Assembly (NCBI RefSeq): GCF_030503635.1
Contig: NZ_CP129965.1
Location: 558,001 to 622,000 of the forward strand
Direction of reading: 5' to 3'
Source: Corynebacterium sp. P3-F1
Lineage (GTDB): Bacteria > Actinomycetota > Actinomycetes > Mycobacteriales > Mycobacteriaceae
DNA length: 64,000 bases
This document shows positions 19,330 through 28,998 of the stretch, in pieces. Position numbers and translations under genes: made by a program. Below the pieces are notes generated by a model. The model worked only from the letters and a program-made list of their open reading frames with translations, was not told the origin of the DNA and did not search any database. Position 1 is the first letter of the stretch. Every line of letters begins with the position of its first letter.

Positions 19330-19565
19330 TAGAAGGTGTCTTGGTGGTTGATGATCTTCTGCACCTTGCTGTAGTTATACAACCCGCCTGCCACGGCAAC
19401 GACCATTCCCAGTGAGAGCCAGAACCAGAAAGAAGAGAAGATCAGCCCGAACGCCACGCCTCCGAGGACACCGCCGCCGACGCACGCCACACCGTTGCGG
19501 GAATAGCGCCGGACGGCTTGTTTGCGGGCTTCGATCGGGTTATTGGGGCGGGGCTGAAGAGTCAT
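19329..19565 (-). CDS. Small membrane protein
   Basis: A 78-residue protein starting at ATG 19565 (MTLQPRPNNP); the longer upstream frame lies over the YigZ gene and is rejected. Two adjacent hydrophobic segments, GVACVGGGVLGGVAFGLIFS and FWFWLSLGMVVAVAGGLY, form a helical hairpin. A basic cytoplasmic N-terminus and a short C-terminal tail (NYSKVQKIINHQDTF) flank it. No function is known to me. It sits between yigZ and the S4 gene and is translationally coupled to the latter. Confidence 0.7.
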   Translation of the reverse strand: MTLQPRPNNPIEARKQAVRRYSRNGVACVGGGVLGGVAFGLIFSSFWFWLSLGMVVAVAGGLYNYSKVQKIINHQDTF

Positions 19566-19575
19566 GACATCAAGT

Positions 19576-20220
19576 TTAGCGGGGGCGTTCCACCCACATC
19601 GTTCCCGCCTCGCGCGCCGCGGCGGAACCTTGGGTAGATGCGGCGAGAAGCGCGTCGAATTCCTTCCTGCCGCCCGGGGTGATCGCGAAGGTGTAGCGGG
19701 CCTGGGTGCCGTAGGCGACATCAACAACGTCGATGCCGTGGGTCCGCAATTCCGCCTCAATTCTTCCGGCGTCAGCGTGCGGGAGATCCACGGCGACTAA
19801 TTCGCGTAACGTTTTCTCGGCGCGCGGAGCAGCCTCGACGGCTTGGGAGACGGATTCGGAATAGGCGTGGACGAGTCCGCCCGCTCCGAGTTTCACGCCG
19901 CCGAAGTAACGGATCACCACAGCCACGACCGACTCCATGCCGGATCCCCGCAGTGCATCGAGCATCGGTTTCCCCGCGGTTCCGGCCGGTTCGCCGTCGT
20001 CGCTGGATCTCTCGACCGGCACCGCGCCGTCGATATGCACGATGAATGCCGAGCAGTGGTGGCGGGCATCGGGGAATTCCTGGCGGGCACGCGCCACAAT
20101 ATCGCGGGCTTCCTCCTCGGATTCGGCGCGCGCAATCCACGTGATGAAGCGGGAGCGCTTGATCTCAATCTCGTTCACCGTCGGTTCGCCGGTGGAGGGC
20201 AATTCGTATTTTGTCACCAT
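19576..20220 (-). CDS. YigZ/IMPACT family protein
   Basis: A 214-residue member of the UPF0029/IMPACT family. The signature is clear: KRSRFITWIA near residue 22, then HHCSAFIV, SDDGEPAGTAGKPML, and VVIRYFGGVKLGAGGLVHAYS. The C-terminal third corresponds to the second, ferredoxin-like domain (DUF1949). Eukaryotic IMPACT regulates translation through GCN1; bacterial roles are poorly defined. Its start is only 30 bp from treZ on the opposite strand, so the two share a very short divergent promoter region. Confidence 0.92.
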   Translation of the reverse strand: MVTKYELPSTGEPTVNEIEIKRSRFITWIARAESEEEARDIVARARQEFPDARHHCSAFIVHIDGAVPVERSSDDGEPAGTAGKPMLDALRGSGMESVVAVVIRYFGGVKLGAGGLVHAYSESVSQAVEAAPRAEKTLRELVAVDLPHADAGRIEAELRTHGIDVVDVAYGTQARYTFAITPGGRKEFDALLAASTQGSAAAREAGTMWVERPR

Positions 20221-20249
20221 TGCCGGATTATTTTACTTAGGCTTGAACC

Positions 20250-21965
20250 ATGAAGTTCGAGGTGTGGGCGCCGTACGCGCAGGACGTCAAAGTGGTCGTC
20301 GACGATGTCGAACACAAGATGCGGCGCGACGAGCAACGCAGGGCATGGTGGATCAGCGACATCGACAAAGTCCCGGGTCAGCGGTATGGCTTTTCGCTTT
20401 TCGACGGCGCGGCCTGGTCCGCTCCGCTCCCCGACCCGCGCTCCACCCGCCAACCGGACGGTGTCCACGGCCTGTCTCAGGTGACCGATACGGCATTCGA
20501 GTGGACCGATCAGCACTGGACCAGCTACGAGCTCAAAGGACAGGTCATCTATGAGCTCCACGTGGGAACGTTCACGGAAGAGGGGACGTTCGACGGTGTC
20601 GTCGATAAGCTCGATTATCTCGTGGACCTGGGCGTGACCACGATCGAGCTGATGCCCGTCCAGCCCTTTGGTGGCGAGCGCAACTGGGGCTACGACGGTG
20701 TCGACTGGTTCGCTGTCCAAGAAAGCTACGGCGGGCCCGACGGGTTGAAGCGTCTCGTCGATGCCGCACACCGGAAAGGCGTGGGCGTGTACCTCGATGT
20801 GGTGTTCAACCACTTCGGCCCCGACGGCAACTACAACGGTCAATTCGGCCCGTATACGACCGCGGGCACAACGGGCTGGGGCGACGTGGTGAATTTCTCC
20901 GGCGCGAATTCGGACGAAGTTCGCGCCTACGTGCTCGACGCTGTGCGGCGCTGGCTAACCGAATTCCACATCGACGGTCTACGCCTCGACGCAGTGCACT
21001 CGTACGATGACCGGGCGGCGTACTCGATCATGGAGCAAATCAACATGCTCGCGGATGAGGTGGAGGCGGAATTCGGCCCCAACCCCATCATCATCGCCGA
21101 GAGCGACCTGAACGATCCGCGCATTATCGCCGATTATTCCGTCGGTGGGTACGGGCTCGACGCGCAATGGCTTGACGACGTCCACCATGCCCTCCATACC
21201 GTTGTCACCGGCGAGAATAACGCGTATTACGAGGACTTCGGCACCGTTGACATACTCGCGGACACCCTCCGTCACGGCTACCGCTTCCGCAACGACTTCT
21301 CGAATTTCCGCGGGCGCACGCACGGCCGCCCGTTGGATCTGTCCGCCATTCCCCCATGGAAGCTGATCACGTACACAACGACTCACGACCAAGTGGGTAA
21401 CCGCGCGTTCGGCGACCGCCCGTCGCAGAATCTCACGCTCGAACAACACGCGCTGAAAGCCGCAGTCATCTTCTTCAGCCCCTTCACCCCGATGATCTTC
21501 ATGGGCGAGGAGTCCTACGCCCAGACGCCGTTTCCGTTCTTCATCTCCCACACCGACGATGATCTGATGCGTCTCACGCGCGAGGGCCGCGCTCACGAGT
21601 TCGCCCGCTACGGCTGGGATTTCAACGAGGTTCCCGATCCGGCGGATCCGGCGACATTCGAGTCTGCGAAGCTCGATTGGAAATTCGACCGCGATGCCCT
21701 GGTGATGCAGAAGACGTACAAGAAATTGCTCGCTCTGCGCCGCGAGCTGAATCTGTCGCGCGACGACCTGCGCGAGCTGCAGGTCGACCATTCGGACACA
21801 TGGTTGACCATGGGGTACGACGATGTGTTCCTCGCCGCGAATTTCTCCGGATCACCGGTTGCTGTGCCGGCCGGCGGTGAACTGATCTATTCCTTCGGCG
21901 ACCCCACCGTCACCGCAGAGAAAACCGAATTGGAGCCCTGGGGTTTCGCGATAGTGCGCCGCTAG
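20250..21965 (+). CDS. treZ: Malto-oligosyltrehalose trehalohydrolase
   Basis: A 571-residue GH13 enzyme that releases trehalose from maltooligosyl trehalose. An N-terminal CBM48-like domain opens with MKFEVWAPYAQDVKVV. Catalytic acids are D247 (GLRLDAVHSY), E284 (IAESDLND) and D380 (TTHDQVGNRAFG). There is no Shine-Dalgarno motif. TAGGCT at 20238-20243, six bases before ATG, suggests a leaderless transcript from the 29-bp divergent gap with yigZ. It completes the GlgX-TreY-TreZ route from glycogen to trehalose. Confidence 0.96.
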   Translation: MKFEVWAPYAQDVKVVVDDVEHKMRRDEQRRAWWISDIDKVPGQRYGFSLFDGAAWSAPLPDPRSTRQPDGVHGLSQVTDTAFEWTDQHWTSYELKGQVIYELHVGTFTEEGTFDGVVDKLDYLVDLGVTTIELMPVQPFGGERNWGYDGVDWFAVQESYGGPDGLKRLVDAAHRKGVGVYLDVVFNHFGPDGNYNGQFGPYTTAGTTGWGDVVNFSGANSDEVRAYVLDAVRRWLTEFHIDGLRLDAVHSYDDRAAYSIMEQINMLADEVEAEFGPNPIIIAESDLNDPRIIADYSVGGYGLDAQWLDDVHHALHTVVTGENNAYYEDFGTVDILADTLRHGYRFRNDFSNFRGRTHGRPLDLSAIPPWKLITYTTTHDQVGNRAFGDRPSQNLTLEQHALKAAVIFFSPFTPMIFMGEESYAQTPFPFFISHTDDDLMRLTREGRAHEFARYGWDFNEVPDPADPATFESAKLDWKFDRDALVMQKTYKKLLALRRELNLSRDDLRELQVDHSDTWLTMGYDDVFLAANFSGSPVAVPAGGELIYSFGDPTVTAEKTELEPWGFAIVRR

Positions 21966-21980
21966 CCCCCACCCGGGGCT
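21964..21980. terminator. Hairpin between convergent treZ and ilvA
   Basis: AGCCCC (21964-21969) pairs with GGGGCT (21975-21980) across a 5-base loop, overlapping the treZ stop in the 16-bp convergent gap. It could serve both strands but lacks a good T tract. Confidence 0.35.
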
Positions 21981-21981
21981 G

Positions 21982-23265
21982 TTAACCGGTGACGATGAAC
22001 TCGTATTCCGGTGTGCCCGGCATGAGACGGCGGCAATCGAAAGAGGCTTCCTCCATCCTATCGAGCAGCAGGTCCAAGTCGGATGCCCGGGCGAGCTCGA
22101 TGCCCACGAGCGCGGCGCCGGTTTCGCGGTTGTTCTTCTTCAGATACTCGAACAGTGCGATGTCGTCGTCCGGACCGAGGACATCGTTCAGAAAGCGGCG
22201 CAGCTGGCCCGGTTCTTGGGCGAAATTGACCAGGAAGTAATGCTTGAGTCCGCGGTGGACCAGGGAGCGCTCCATGATCTCCGCATAGCGCAGGACATCG
22301 TTGTTGCCGCCGGAGATCACGCACACCACAGTGCTTCCCGGAGCCAAGCTCACTTCCCCGAGCGCTGCGACGGAAAGCGCGCCAGCAGGCTCAGCGATGA
22401 TGCCCTCGTTCTGGTACAGAGCGAGCATACTGGTGCACACAGCGCCTTCGTCGGCGGCCACGATGTGCAATCGGCCGAGATTCTCTTCGATGATGTTGTA
22501 GTTCACGTCGCCAATGCGCTTGACCGCCGCGCCGTCGACGAACGGGTCCACAGTTTCGAGAGTAACAGGCTCCCCCGCGGCAAGAGCTGCCTGAAGCGAC
22601 CGCGCTCCCGCCGGCTCCACACCCACAACTGCAGTGCGTGGCGACATGTCCGCCAGATAGGAGGTAATGCCGGCGATCAGACCGCCGCCTCCCACCGGAA
22701 CCACGATCGAGTCAAGCGATTTGCCTAGCCCCGACAGCTGGGACACAATTTCCGCCCCCACGGTCCCCTGACCGATTACGGTATTGCGGGCGTTGAAGGG
22801 CTCGACGATGGTGGCACCTCGGGCCTCCGCATCCGCGCGGGCTGCTTCCGCAGCCTCATCGAAGGTGTCGCCGACTAAGACGAGCTCGACCTTGTCCCCT
22901 CCGTGCACCTTGATCCGGTCACGCTTCTGCTTCGGTGTGCGCTTGGGCACGAATATCTTGCCGTCGATGCCCATCGAACGGCACGCGTAGGCAACACCTT
23001 GAGCGTGATTTCCAGCCGACGCTGCCACGACACCGGCCTGTTTCTCCTCCTCGGTCAGATTGCTGATGTTGTAGTAAGCCCCACGAATCTTGTAGGAACG
23101 CACATCTTGCAGATCTTCGCGCTTGAGATACACCTCGACGCCGTACGCCTGCGAAAGGCGCGGACAGTACTGCAACGGCGTTGGCGTGATAACGCCTGAA
23201 ATGCTCGCCTGAGCCCCTTGAATGTCGGCTGCGTGCACGGGTGAAAAATCAGGCGAGTGTGTCAT
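21982..23265 (-). CDS. ilvA: Threonine ammonia-lyase (biosynthetic threonine dehydratase)
   Basis: A 427-residue fold-type II PLP enzyme that deaminates threonine to 2-oxobutanoate, the first step towards isoleucine. The PLP lysine is K59 in RSYKIRGAY, and the phosphate loop is VGGGGLIAG. The last 90 residues form a single ACT-like regulatory domain (HYFLVNFAQEPGQLRRF). This shorter form matches C. glutamicum rather than the two-ACT E. coli enzyme. I chose ATG 23265 because TATGAT on the minus strand lies eight bases upstream, suggesting a leaderless message. Isoleucine feedback on the ACT domain is expected. Confidence 0.94.
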   Translation of the reverse strand: MTHSPDFSPVHAADIQGAQASISGVITPTPLQYCPRLSQAYGVEVYLKREDLQDVRSYKIRGAYYNISNLTEEEKQAGVVAASAGNHAQGVAYACRSMGIDGKIFVPKRTPKQKRDRIKVHGGDKVELVLVGDTFDEAAEAARADAEARGATIVEPFNARNTVIGQGTVGAEIVSQLSGLGKSLDSIVVPVGGGGLIAGITSYLADMSPRTAVVGVEPAGARSLQAALAAGEPVTLETVDPFVDGAAVKRIGDVNYNIIEENLGRLHIVAADEGAVCTSMLALYQNEGIIAEPAGALSVAALGEVSLAPGSTVVCVISGGNNDVLRYAEIMERSLVHRGLKHYFLVNFAQEPGQLRRFLNDVLGPDDDIALFEYLKKNNRETGAALVGIELARASDLDLLLDRMEEASFDCRRLMPGTPEYEFIVTG

Positions 23266-23279
23266 ACCTCGCAATCATA
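23266..23279 (-). promoter_or_regulatory. Likely leaderless promoter of ilvA
   Basis: On the minus strand TATGAT (23274-23279) is followed by eight bases and then the ilvA ATG. This places the transcription start at or next to the start codon. No usable Shine-Dalgarno spacing exists, and the -35 region is weak. Confidence 0.5.
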
Positions 23280-23360
23280 GACCCACGGCTCCCGGCACCC
23301 AGCCTCGCAGGGATTTTGAGAGCAGTTTCCCACAAGAAAAAGCAACCGTGCCAGAGGGAC

Positions 23361-26300
23361 TTACCCCAGCACTCCCGCACCCATCGCAGCCTTGAGGTCG
23401 CCCATGAGGCTCCCGGACCGTTCCACCCGCAGATGATCCCCGAGCACCATCAGCTGGGATTGATCACCGTTGACGAGGTTGAGGTACACATCCGAATCGC
23501 CCGGGTTGTTCACGAGAACCTGCTTGAGTTTACGGATATTGTCCACCGTGCACTGCTCCGTCCGCAACGTGAGACGCAACGGAAGGCCGACACCGTTTCC
23601 GGGGCCCAATTCCGGCACCTTCACGTCGTCTCCGAACAGACTCATGCGTTCGTCGCGGATGGAGACGTGGGCTTTGACCAGGATGATGTTGTCTTCAACG
23701 ATCTGCGGCGCTACGAGGGCGTAGACCTTGTTGAATAGCAGAACTTCCACCTGCGCACCGTGGTGGTCCTCCAAGGTGACAATCGCCCATGGCGAACCGT
23801 CCTTCTTGGAGTAGCGCCGATCCACGCTCGAGATGATGCCGCCGATGGTGACTTCGTCGCCGTGGCGCATCTCCCCGCCGAGGATCTTCGGCATCGGGGT
23901 ATCGGTCTGAGCCTCGAGTGCTTCCTCGAAGCCGTCGAGAGGGTGCCCAGAAACATACAGTCCCAGCATTTCGCGCTCGAGGGCAAGCTTGTGCTTCTTC
24001 TCCCATTCGTCGTCCGGCACCTCGATGCTGAATGCGCTGGCTGCGTTGTCCTCTCCGTCACTCCCGCCGAAAGCGGAGAACAGGTCGAACTGACCTTTAT
24101 CTGCAGCTTTCTTGGTGGTGAGCACGGAATCCACAGCGCTGTCGGAGACCAGCAACAGGCCCTTTCGTGGATGGCCGAGCGAGTCGAACGCACCGCCCTT
24201 GATCAGCGACTCGGTGATGCGCTTGTTGCACGGCAGCAAGTCGATCTTGTCCAGGTAGTCGGAGAAGCTCGTGAACGCGCCCTTGGTGCGGCGGGTCTCC
24301 ATGATGGACTCCACCACTTCCACGCCGACATTGCGGATCGCGGCGAGCCCGTAGCGGATGTCCTTGTCCACAGCGAGGAAGTTCTCCTCCGACTCGTTGA
24401 TGTCCGGCGGAAGAACCGAGATGCCCAGGTGGCGGCAGTCCGCGAGGTAGATGGCCGACTTATCCTTCTTATCGCCCACCGAGGTCAACAGGGCCGCCAT
24501 GTACTCCGAGGCGTAGTTCGCTTTCAGGTACGCAGTCCAATAGGAAACGAGAGCGTAGCCCGCGGCGTGCGACTTGTTGAACGCGTAGGACGCGAACGGC
24601 TCAATAGTTCCCCACAGCGCGTCGACGGCCGACTTGGTGTAGCCGTTGTCGAACATGCCCTGCGAGAACTTCTCGTACTGCTGGGCGAGCACTTCGGGCT
24701 TCTTCTTGCCCATCGCTTTACGGAAGCCGTCTGCTTCGCCAGCCGTGTAGTTCGCCACCTTTTGCGAGATCCTCATGATCTGCTCCTGGTAGACGATGAG
24801 GCCGTAGGTCTCATCTAGGATCTCCCGCAGCGGTTCTTCCAGCTCCGGGTGGATCGGTGTGATCGGCTTGCGGCCGTTCTTGCGGTCCGCGTAATCCCAG
24901 TGGGCGTTCACCCCCATCGGGCCCGGCCGGTAGAGGGCCAGCGACGCGACAATATCGTTGAAGCCCGTCGGTTTCATGCGTTTGAGCAGCTCCTGCATGC
25001 CACCGGAATCGAGCTGGAACACACCGAGAGTGTCACCGCGGGAGAGCAGTTCGTACACGGCTGGATCGTCGGTGTCCAAGCCTTCCAAGTCAAGAGTCTC
25101 GCCGCGGTTCTTCTTGATGTTCTCGATGGCGTCGCCGATGACGGTGAGGTTGCGCAGCCCCAGGAAGTCCATCTTCAACAGGCCGATGGCCTCGCATGCC
25201 GGGTAGTCCCACCCGGTGATGAGAGCACCGTCGGCGGGCCGCTTCCACATCGGAATGTGGTCCATGAGAGGTACCGACGCCATGATCACCGCGCAGGCGT
25301 GCACACCGGCCTGGCGGACCACCCCTTCGAGCCCGCGGGCAGTCTCGTAGATCTTGGCCACGTCCGGATCGGTTTCGATCATCGAGCGGACCTCGGCGGC
25401 CTCGGAATAACGCGCGTGCTCCGGGTCGGTGATGCCGGACAGCGGAATGTCCTTCGCCATGATCGCCGGTGGCAGAGCTGCGTTGATACGGTCGGCCATC
25501 TGGAAACCGGGTTGGCCGAAATTGACCTTGGCGGAGTCCTTGATGGCCTGCTTCGTCTTCACCGTGCCGAACGTGATCACCTGGGCGATCTTGTCCTCGC
25601 CCCAGTTCTCGGCCGCGTAGGTGAGCATCTCACCGCGGCGGCGATCGTCGAAGTCGATATCAATATCAGGTGCGGACGGGCGCTCGGGGTTGAGGAACCT
25701 CTCGAAGAGGAGCCCGTGCTCCATCGGATCAATGTTGGTGATGGTCAGCGCGTAGGCGACAAGCGACCCCGCGGCCGAACCACGGCCAGGACCGACACGG
25801 ATGCCCACGGAGCGGGCGTGCTTGATCAGCTCTGCAACAATGAGGAAGTAGGACGGGTAGCCCTTCATGTCGATGACGTCGATCTCGTAGTCGGCGCGCT
25901 TCAGGTACTCCTCCGGCACGTCCTTGCCTTCGAAGCGGTCTTCCAGTCCGCGGTGCACTTCCTTGCGCAGCCACGTCGTCGGGGTCTCCCCCTCCGGCAC
26001 CGTGGCGATGGGCATGCGGTCGTGCGGATGCTCCTCCCACAGTTCGCTGTAGTCGCCGACGCGCTCGGCGATCCAGAGCGTGTTATCGCAGCCGTCCGGA
26101 ACCATATCGTCCCAGGTGGAGCGCATTTGCTCGGCGGACTTGATGTAAAAGTCGGTGGCGTCGAATTTGAACCGGTCCGGATCCAACAGGGTCTTACCCG
26201 TCTGGACGCAGAGCATCGCCTCGTGCGCCGGTGCCTGGGATTCAAGGACGTAGTGGCAGTCGTTCGTGACCAGTGGCGGGAGATCGAGGGCCTGTCCGAT

Positions 26301-26927
26301 GCGCAGCAGATCGTCGCGCACGCGGCGCTCAATGTGCAGGCCGTGATCCATCAACTCAAGGAAGTAGTTGTCTTTGCCGTAAATGTCCTGCCACATCGCG
26401 GCTGCTTCCAACGCCTGGTCGTACTGCCCCAAACGCAAGCGCGTCTGCACATCTCCCGACGGGCAGCCGGTCGTGGCGATGATGCCGTCCGCATGCTCGG
26501 CGACAAGCTCCGCATCCATGCGCGGCCATTTACCCAGCTGTCCTTCGTAGGACGCCAGGGACGACAAACGGAAAAGGTTGTGGAGGCCGGTGGCGTTCTC
26601 CGCCAGCATGGTCTGGTGCAGGTAGGCGCCGGACGCGGAGACGTCGTCGCCCTTCTGGTCCGGTGTACCCCACAGAACGCGCTTTTTGTTGAAGCGGGAC
26701 TCGGGCGCCATGTACGCCTCAATGCCGATGATCGGTTTCACTCCTGCGTCCACCATGCGGCGGTAGAACGCGTTCGAACCGAACATGTTTCCGTGGTCGG
26801 TCATGCCCACAGCAGGCATCCCTTGACGCGCCACTTCCTCGGCCAGAAGGTCCACCTTGGCCATGCCGTCGAGCATGGAGAACTCGGTGTGGTTATGCAG
26901 GTGGACGAACGAGGAGTTTTTGGCCAT
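23361..26927 (-). CDS. dnaE1: DNA polymerase III alpha subunit
   Basis: A 1188-residue replicative polymerase. The N-terminal PHP domain begins HLHNHTEFS with metal histidines H9, H11 and H13. The palm carries the catalytic acids in PDIDIDF (P420 to F426: D421, D423). [18 protein letters not shown] lies in the thumb/fingers region, and an OB-fold follows near residue 1000 ([19 protein letters not shown]). ATG 26927 is chosen because the protein then starts [13 protein letters not shown]; the longer frame overlaps the ABC permease. In actinobacteria the DnaE1 PHP domain supplies proofreading. A long open frame on the opposite strand is a shadow. Confidence 0.97.
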   Translation of the reverse strand: MAKNSSFVHLHNHTEFSMLDGMAKVDLLAEEVARQGMPAVGMTDHGNMFGSNAFYRRMVDAGVKPIIGIEAYMAPESRFNKKRVLWGTPDQKGDDVSASGAYLHQTMLAENATGLHNLFRLSSLASYEGQLGKWPRMDAELVAEHADGIIATTGCPSGDVQTRLRLGQYDQALEAAAMWQDIYGKDNYFLELMDHGLHIERRVRDDLLRIGQALDLPPLVTNDCHYVLESQAPAHEAMLCVQTGKTLLDPDRFKFDATDFYIKSAEQMRSTWDDMVPDGCDNTLWIAERVGDYSELWEEHPHDRMPIATVPEGETPTTWLRKEVHRGLEDRFEGKDVPEEYLKRADYEIDVIDMKGYPSYFLIVAELIKHARSVGIRVGPGRGSAAGSLVAYALTITNIDPMEHGLLFERFLNPERPSAPDIDIDFDDRRRGEMLTYAAENWGEDKIAQVITFGTVKTKQAIKDSAKVNFGQPGFQMADRINAALPPAIMAKDIPLSGITDPEHARYSEAAEVRSMIETDPDVAKIYETARGLEGVVRQAGVHACAVIMASVPLMDHIPMWKRPADGALITGWDYPACEAIGLLKMDFLGLRNLTVIGDAIENIKKNRGETLDLEGLDTDDPAVYELLSRGDTLGVFQLDSGGMQELLKRMKPTGFNDIVASLALYRPGPMGVNAHWDYADRKNGRKPITPIHPELEEPLREILDETYGLIVYQEQIMRISQKVANYTAGEADGFRKAMGKKKPEVLAQQYEKFSQGMFDNGYTKSAVDALWGTIEPFASYAFNKSHAAGYALVSYWTAYLKANYASEYMAALLTSVGDKKDKSAIYLADCRHLGISVLPPDINESEENFLAVDKDIRYGLAAIRNVGVEVVESIMETRRTKGAFTSFSDYLDKIDLLPCNKRITESLIKGGAFDSLGHPRKGLLLVSDSAVDSVLTTKKAADKGQFDLFSAFGGSDGEDNAASAFSIEVPDDEWEKKHKLALEREMLGLYVSGHPLDGFEEALEAQTDTPMPKILGGEMRHGDEVTIGGIISSVDRRYSKKDGSPWAIVTLEDHHGAQVEVLLFNKVYALVAPQIVEDNIILVKAHVSIRDERMSLFGDDVKVPELGPGNGVGLPLRLTLRTEQCTVDNIRKLKQVLVNNPGDSDVYLNLVNGDQSQLMVLGDHLRVERSGSLMGDLKAAMGAGVLG

Positions 26928-26937
26928 GGCGGACAGT

Positions 26938-28230
26938 TTACTCGTAGCGCAAAGCGTCGATCGGCTGCATCTTGGCGGCCCTGTTCGCCGGGTACGCGCC
27001 GAAGAAAACGCCGATCGCCATGGAGAAGAGCAGCGAGAACAGCACTGCACTCAGCGGTGGCCACGCGATAGGGCCGTATTCCCCGCCGCCGACCATGCCG
27101 ATGAAGCCGCTGCTGATAGTGCCGATAATGCCGCCCAGCACCACACCGATAATGCCGCCCAAAAGGCAGACCATGACAGCTTCGACGATGAATTGGGTGC
27201 GGATGTCACGGCGTGTTGCGCCGAGCGCCTTACGCACGCCGATTTCGCGGGTGCGCTCGGTGACGGTAATGAGCATGACGTTCATGACACCAATTCCACC
27301 GACGAGCAAGGAGATGCCGGCAATGGAAGCGATCACGGCGCTGATCGCGCCGAAGACCTTGGTGAAGGAGGCGAGCTCTGCCTGCATATCGAGGACTTCG
27401 GCCTGCGCGGTCTCACTCTTGGAGTACCAGCGGTCCACGTAGTTCTGCAGCTCGTCGCGGAACGCGGTCGAGTCCTCGTCGCCCTTGGCCTGCACGAGGA
27501 ATCCGTCTGTGCCCTCGATCGGCTCCGAGATGCGGTCGATGGAGCTCAACGGGACGAAGGCTTGACCGGTGGCAGTCTCTTGGCCGAAGTTGCTGGCGTC
27601 CTTCTCTTTTGCCTCGGCCACACCGATGATAGTGTACACGCCGGTGGATTCGACGTTCAGGTCGATGCGCTTGCCCAGGGCGGCGGAGCTATCGCCGTCA
27701 AAGAAGGCGTCGACAAGCTCTTGCGAAACCACCGCGACCGGGCGCTGGCTGTCGATGTCCTGCTGCTCGATGGCGCGGCCGAATGCTACCTCGACATTGC
27801 GCACGTCCATGGAATCGCCCAAAACGGGCGCGATGTCGACAGCGGCATCCTTGTCCTCGTACGTCGCATCGCCGCCGTAGGTGTCCTGAATGTCCACGCC
27901 GACGATGCGGTCGCCGAAGTGCTGCTTCAGCTCGTCCAGCTGATCGAGGGTGACTTGGTCGGACTCGTCCGTGATGGGAGGGTTGAACCCGCCCGCGTTC
28001 TCGTCGCTGCCCTCCTCCTCATCCGGCTTTTCCGTGATGAACACAGCGTACTTCGACGCACCGATGTCCTCGAGACCGCTCGTCACACTGTTTTGCAAGC
28101 CGCGGCCGAGCGTCATGATGATCACCACGGCCATGATTCCGATGATGATGCCCAAAAGTGTGAGGATCGAACGCATCTTGTTCGTCCGCAGGCTGCCTAA
28201 CGCTAGACTGACTGATTCACGGAATTCCAT
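26938..28230 (-). CDS. MacB-like ABC transporter permease (FtsX family)
   Basis: A 430-residue permease. One N-terminal helix ([20 protein letters not shown], about residues 19-40) is followed by a large extracytoplasmic domain of roughly 220 residues. Three C-terminal helices carry the FtsX signature ([20 protein letters not shown]). Unlike E. coli MacB, the ATPase is a separate protein, encoded just upstream with a 3-bp gap. A secreted adaptor precedes both. The unit probably exports a peptide, lipid or drug, or transmits force across the envelope; the substrate cannot be told. It ends 10 bp before dnaE1. Confidence 0.9.
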   Translation of the reverse strand: MEFRESVSLALGSLRTNKMRSILTLLGIIIGIMAVVIIMTLGRGLQNSVTSGLEDIGASKYAVFITEKPDEEEGSDENAGGFNPPITDESDQVTLDQLDELKQHFGDRIVGVDIQDTYGGDATYEDKDAAVDIAPVLGDSMDVRNVEVAFGRAIEQQDIDSQRPVAVVSQELVDAFFDGDSSAALGKRIDLNVESTGVYTIIGVAEAKEKDASNFGQETATGQAFVPLSSIDRISEPIEGTDGFLVQAKGDEDSTAFRDELQNYVDRWYSKSETAQAEVLDMQAELASFTKVFGAISAVIASIAGISLLVGGIGVMNVMLITVTERTREIGVRKALGATRRDIRTQFIVEAVMVCLLGGIIGVVLGGIIGTISSGFIGMVGGGEYGPIAWPPLSAVLFSLLFSMAIGVFFGAYPANRAAKMQPIDALRYE

Positions 28231-28233
28231 GGT

Positions 28234-28983
28234 TTAGGCTGCACCTCCCGCACGCACGTCCACGACACGGCCGTCTTTCATTTCCACAATCCGGCTGGTC
28301 TCCTGCGCCAAGTCGGGGTTGTGGGTGATGAACACGATCGCCTTGCCGTAATCCCGGTTGAGCTGGTGGAACAAGTCCATGACCATGCGCCCGGTCTGGG
28401 AGTCGAGGGCGCCCGTCGGCTCGTCGGCAAGCAGCAGGTCCGGGTCGTTGGCGAGGCTGCGCGCGATGGCCACGCGCTGCTTCTGCCCGCCGGACAGCTC
28501 GTTCGGCGCGTGCGTGAGACGGTCGCCCATGCCCACGACATTCAGCAATTCCGCGGCGCGCTCTTCGCGCTCGCGCTTGCCGACGCCCGCGTACATCATC
28601 GGCATAGCCACGTTTTGCAGCGCGTTGATGCGGCCGACGAGATTGAAGTTCTGGAAAATGAAGCCGATGTTTTGCGAACGGTACGCGGCGAGCTCGTTAT
28701 CCACTTTCTGGAAGACGTCCTCGCCGTTGAACGCGTACCCGCCGTGGGTTGGCTTATCCAGCATCCCGATCAAGTTCATCAGGGTGGACTTTCCGCAACC
28801 CGAGGGCCCGACAATGGACACGAGCTCTCCGTGCTCGGTGTCGAAGTCGATGCCGTGCAGAACCGTCAGCTCGGTATCTTTTCCTTCGTTGTAGGTTTTG
28901 ACGATCCCGCGCATGAAGATCAGCTTATCGGGGTCGATTTTGACCATGGCCGGCTGTTCGCCGCCGTTGATGGGAGTGCTCAC
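28234..28983 (-). CDS. ABC transporter ATPase (MacB/LolD type)
   Basis: A 249-residue ATPase. Walker A GPSGCGKST is at 59-67, the signature LSGGQKQR at 163-170, and Walker B LLLADEPT at 183-190, with the H-loop ITHN after it. The sequence after Walker A (LMNLIGMLDKPTHGGY) is typical of the MacB/LolD subfamily that pairs with FtsX-type permeases. The first 20 residues are an extra polar extension. It lies between the adaptor lipoprotein and the permease, and all three appear to be one operon. Confidence 0.93.
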   Translation of the reverse strand: MSTPINGGEQPAMVKIDPDKLIFMRGIVKTYNEGKDTELTVLHGIDFDTEHGELVSIVGPSGCGKSTLMNLIGMLDKPTHGGYAFNGEDVFQKVDNELAAYRSQNIGFIFQNFNLVGRINALQNVAMPMMYAGVGKREREERAAELLNVVGMGDRLTHAPNELSGGQKQRVAIARSLANDPDLLLADEPTGALDSQTGRMVMDLFHQLNRDYGKAIVFITHNPDLAQETSRIVEMKDGRVVDVRAGGAA

Positions 28984-28998
28984 AGGGCTACTCTCCCC

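Noticed and set aside
24849..27071. A 740-codon open frame on the plus strand
   Set aside because: It is antisense to dnaE1, which has full family motifs; the frame is a product of high-GC codon use and its translation is rich in Arg, Val, His and Asp without any domain.
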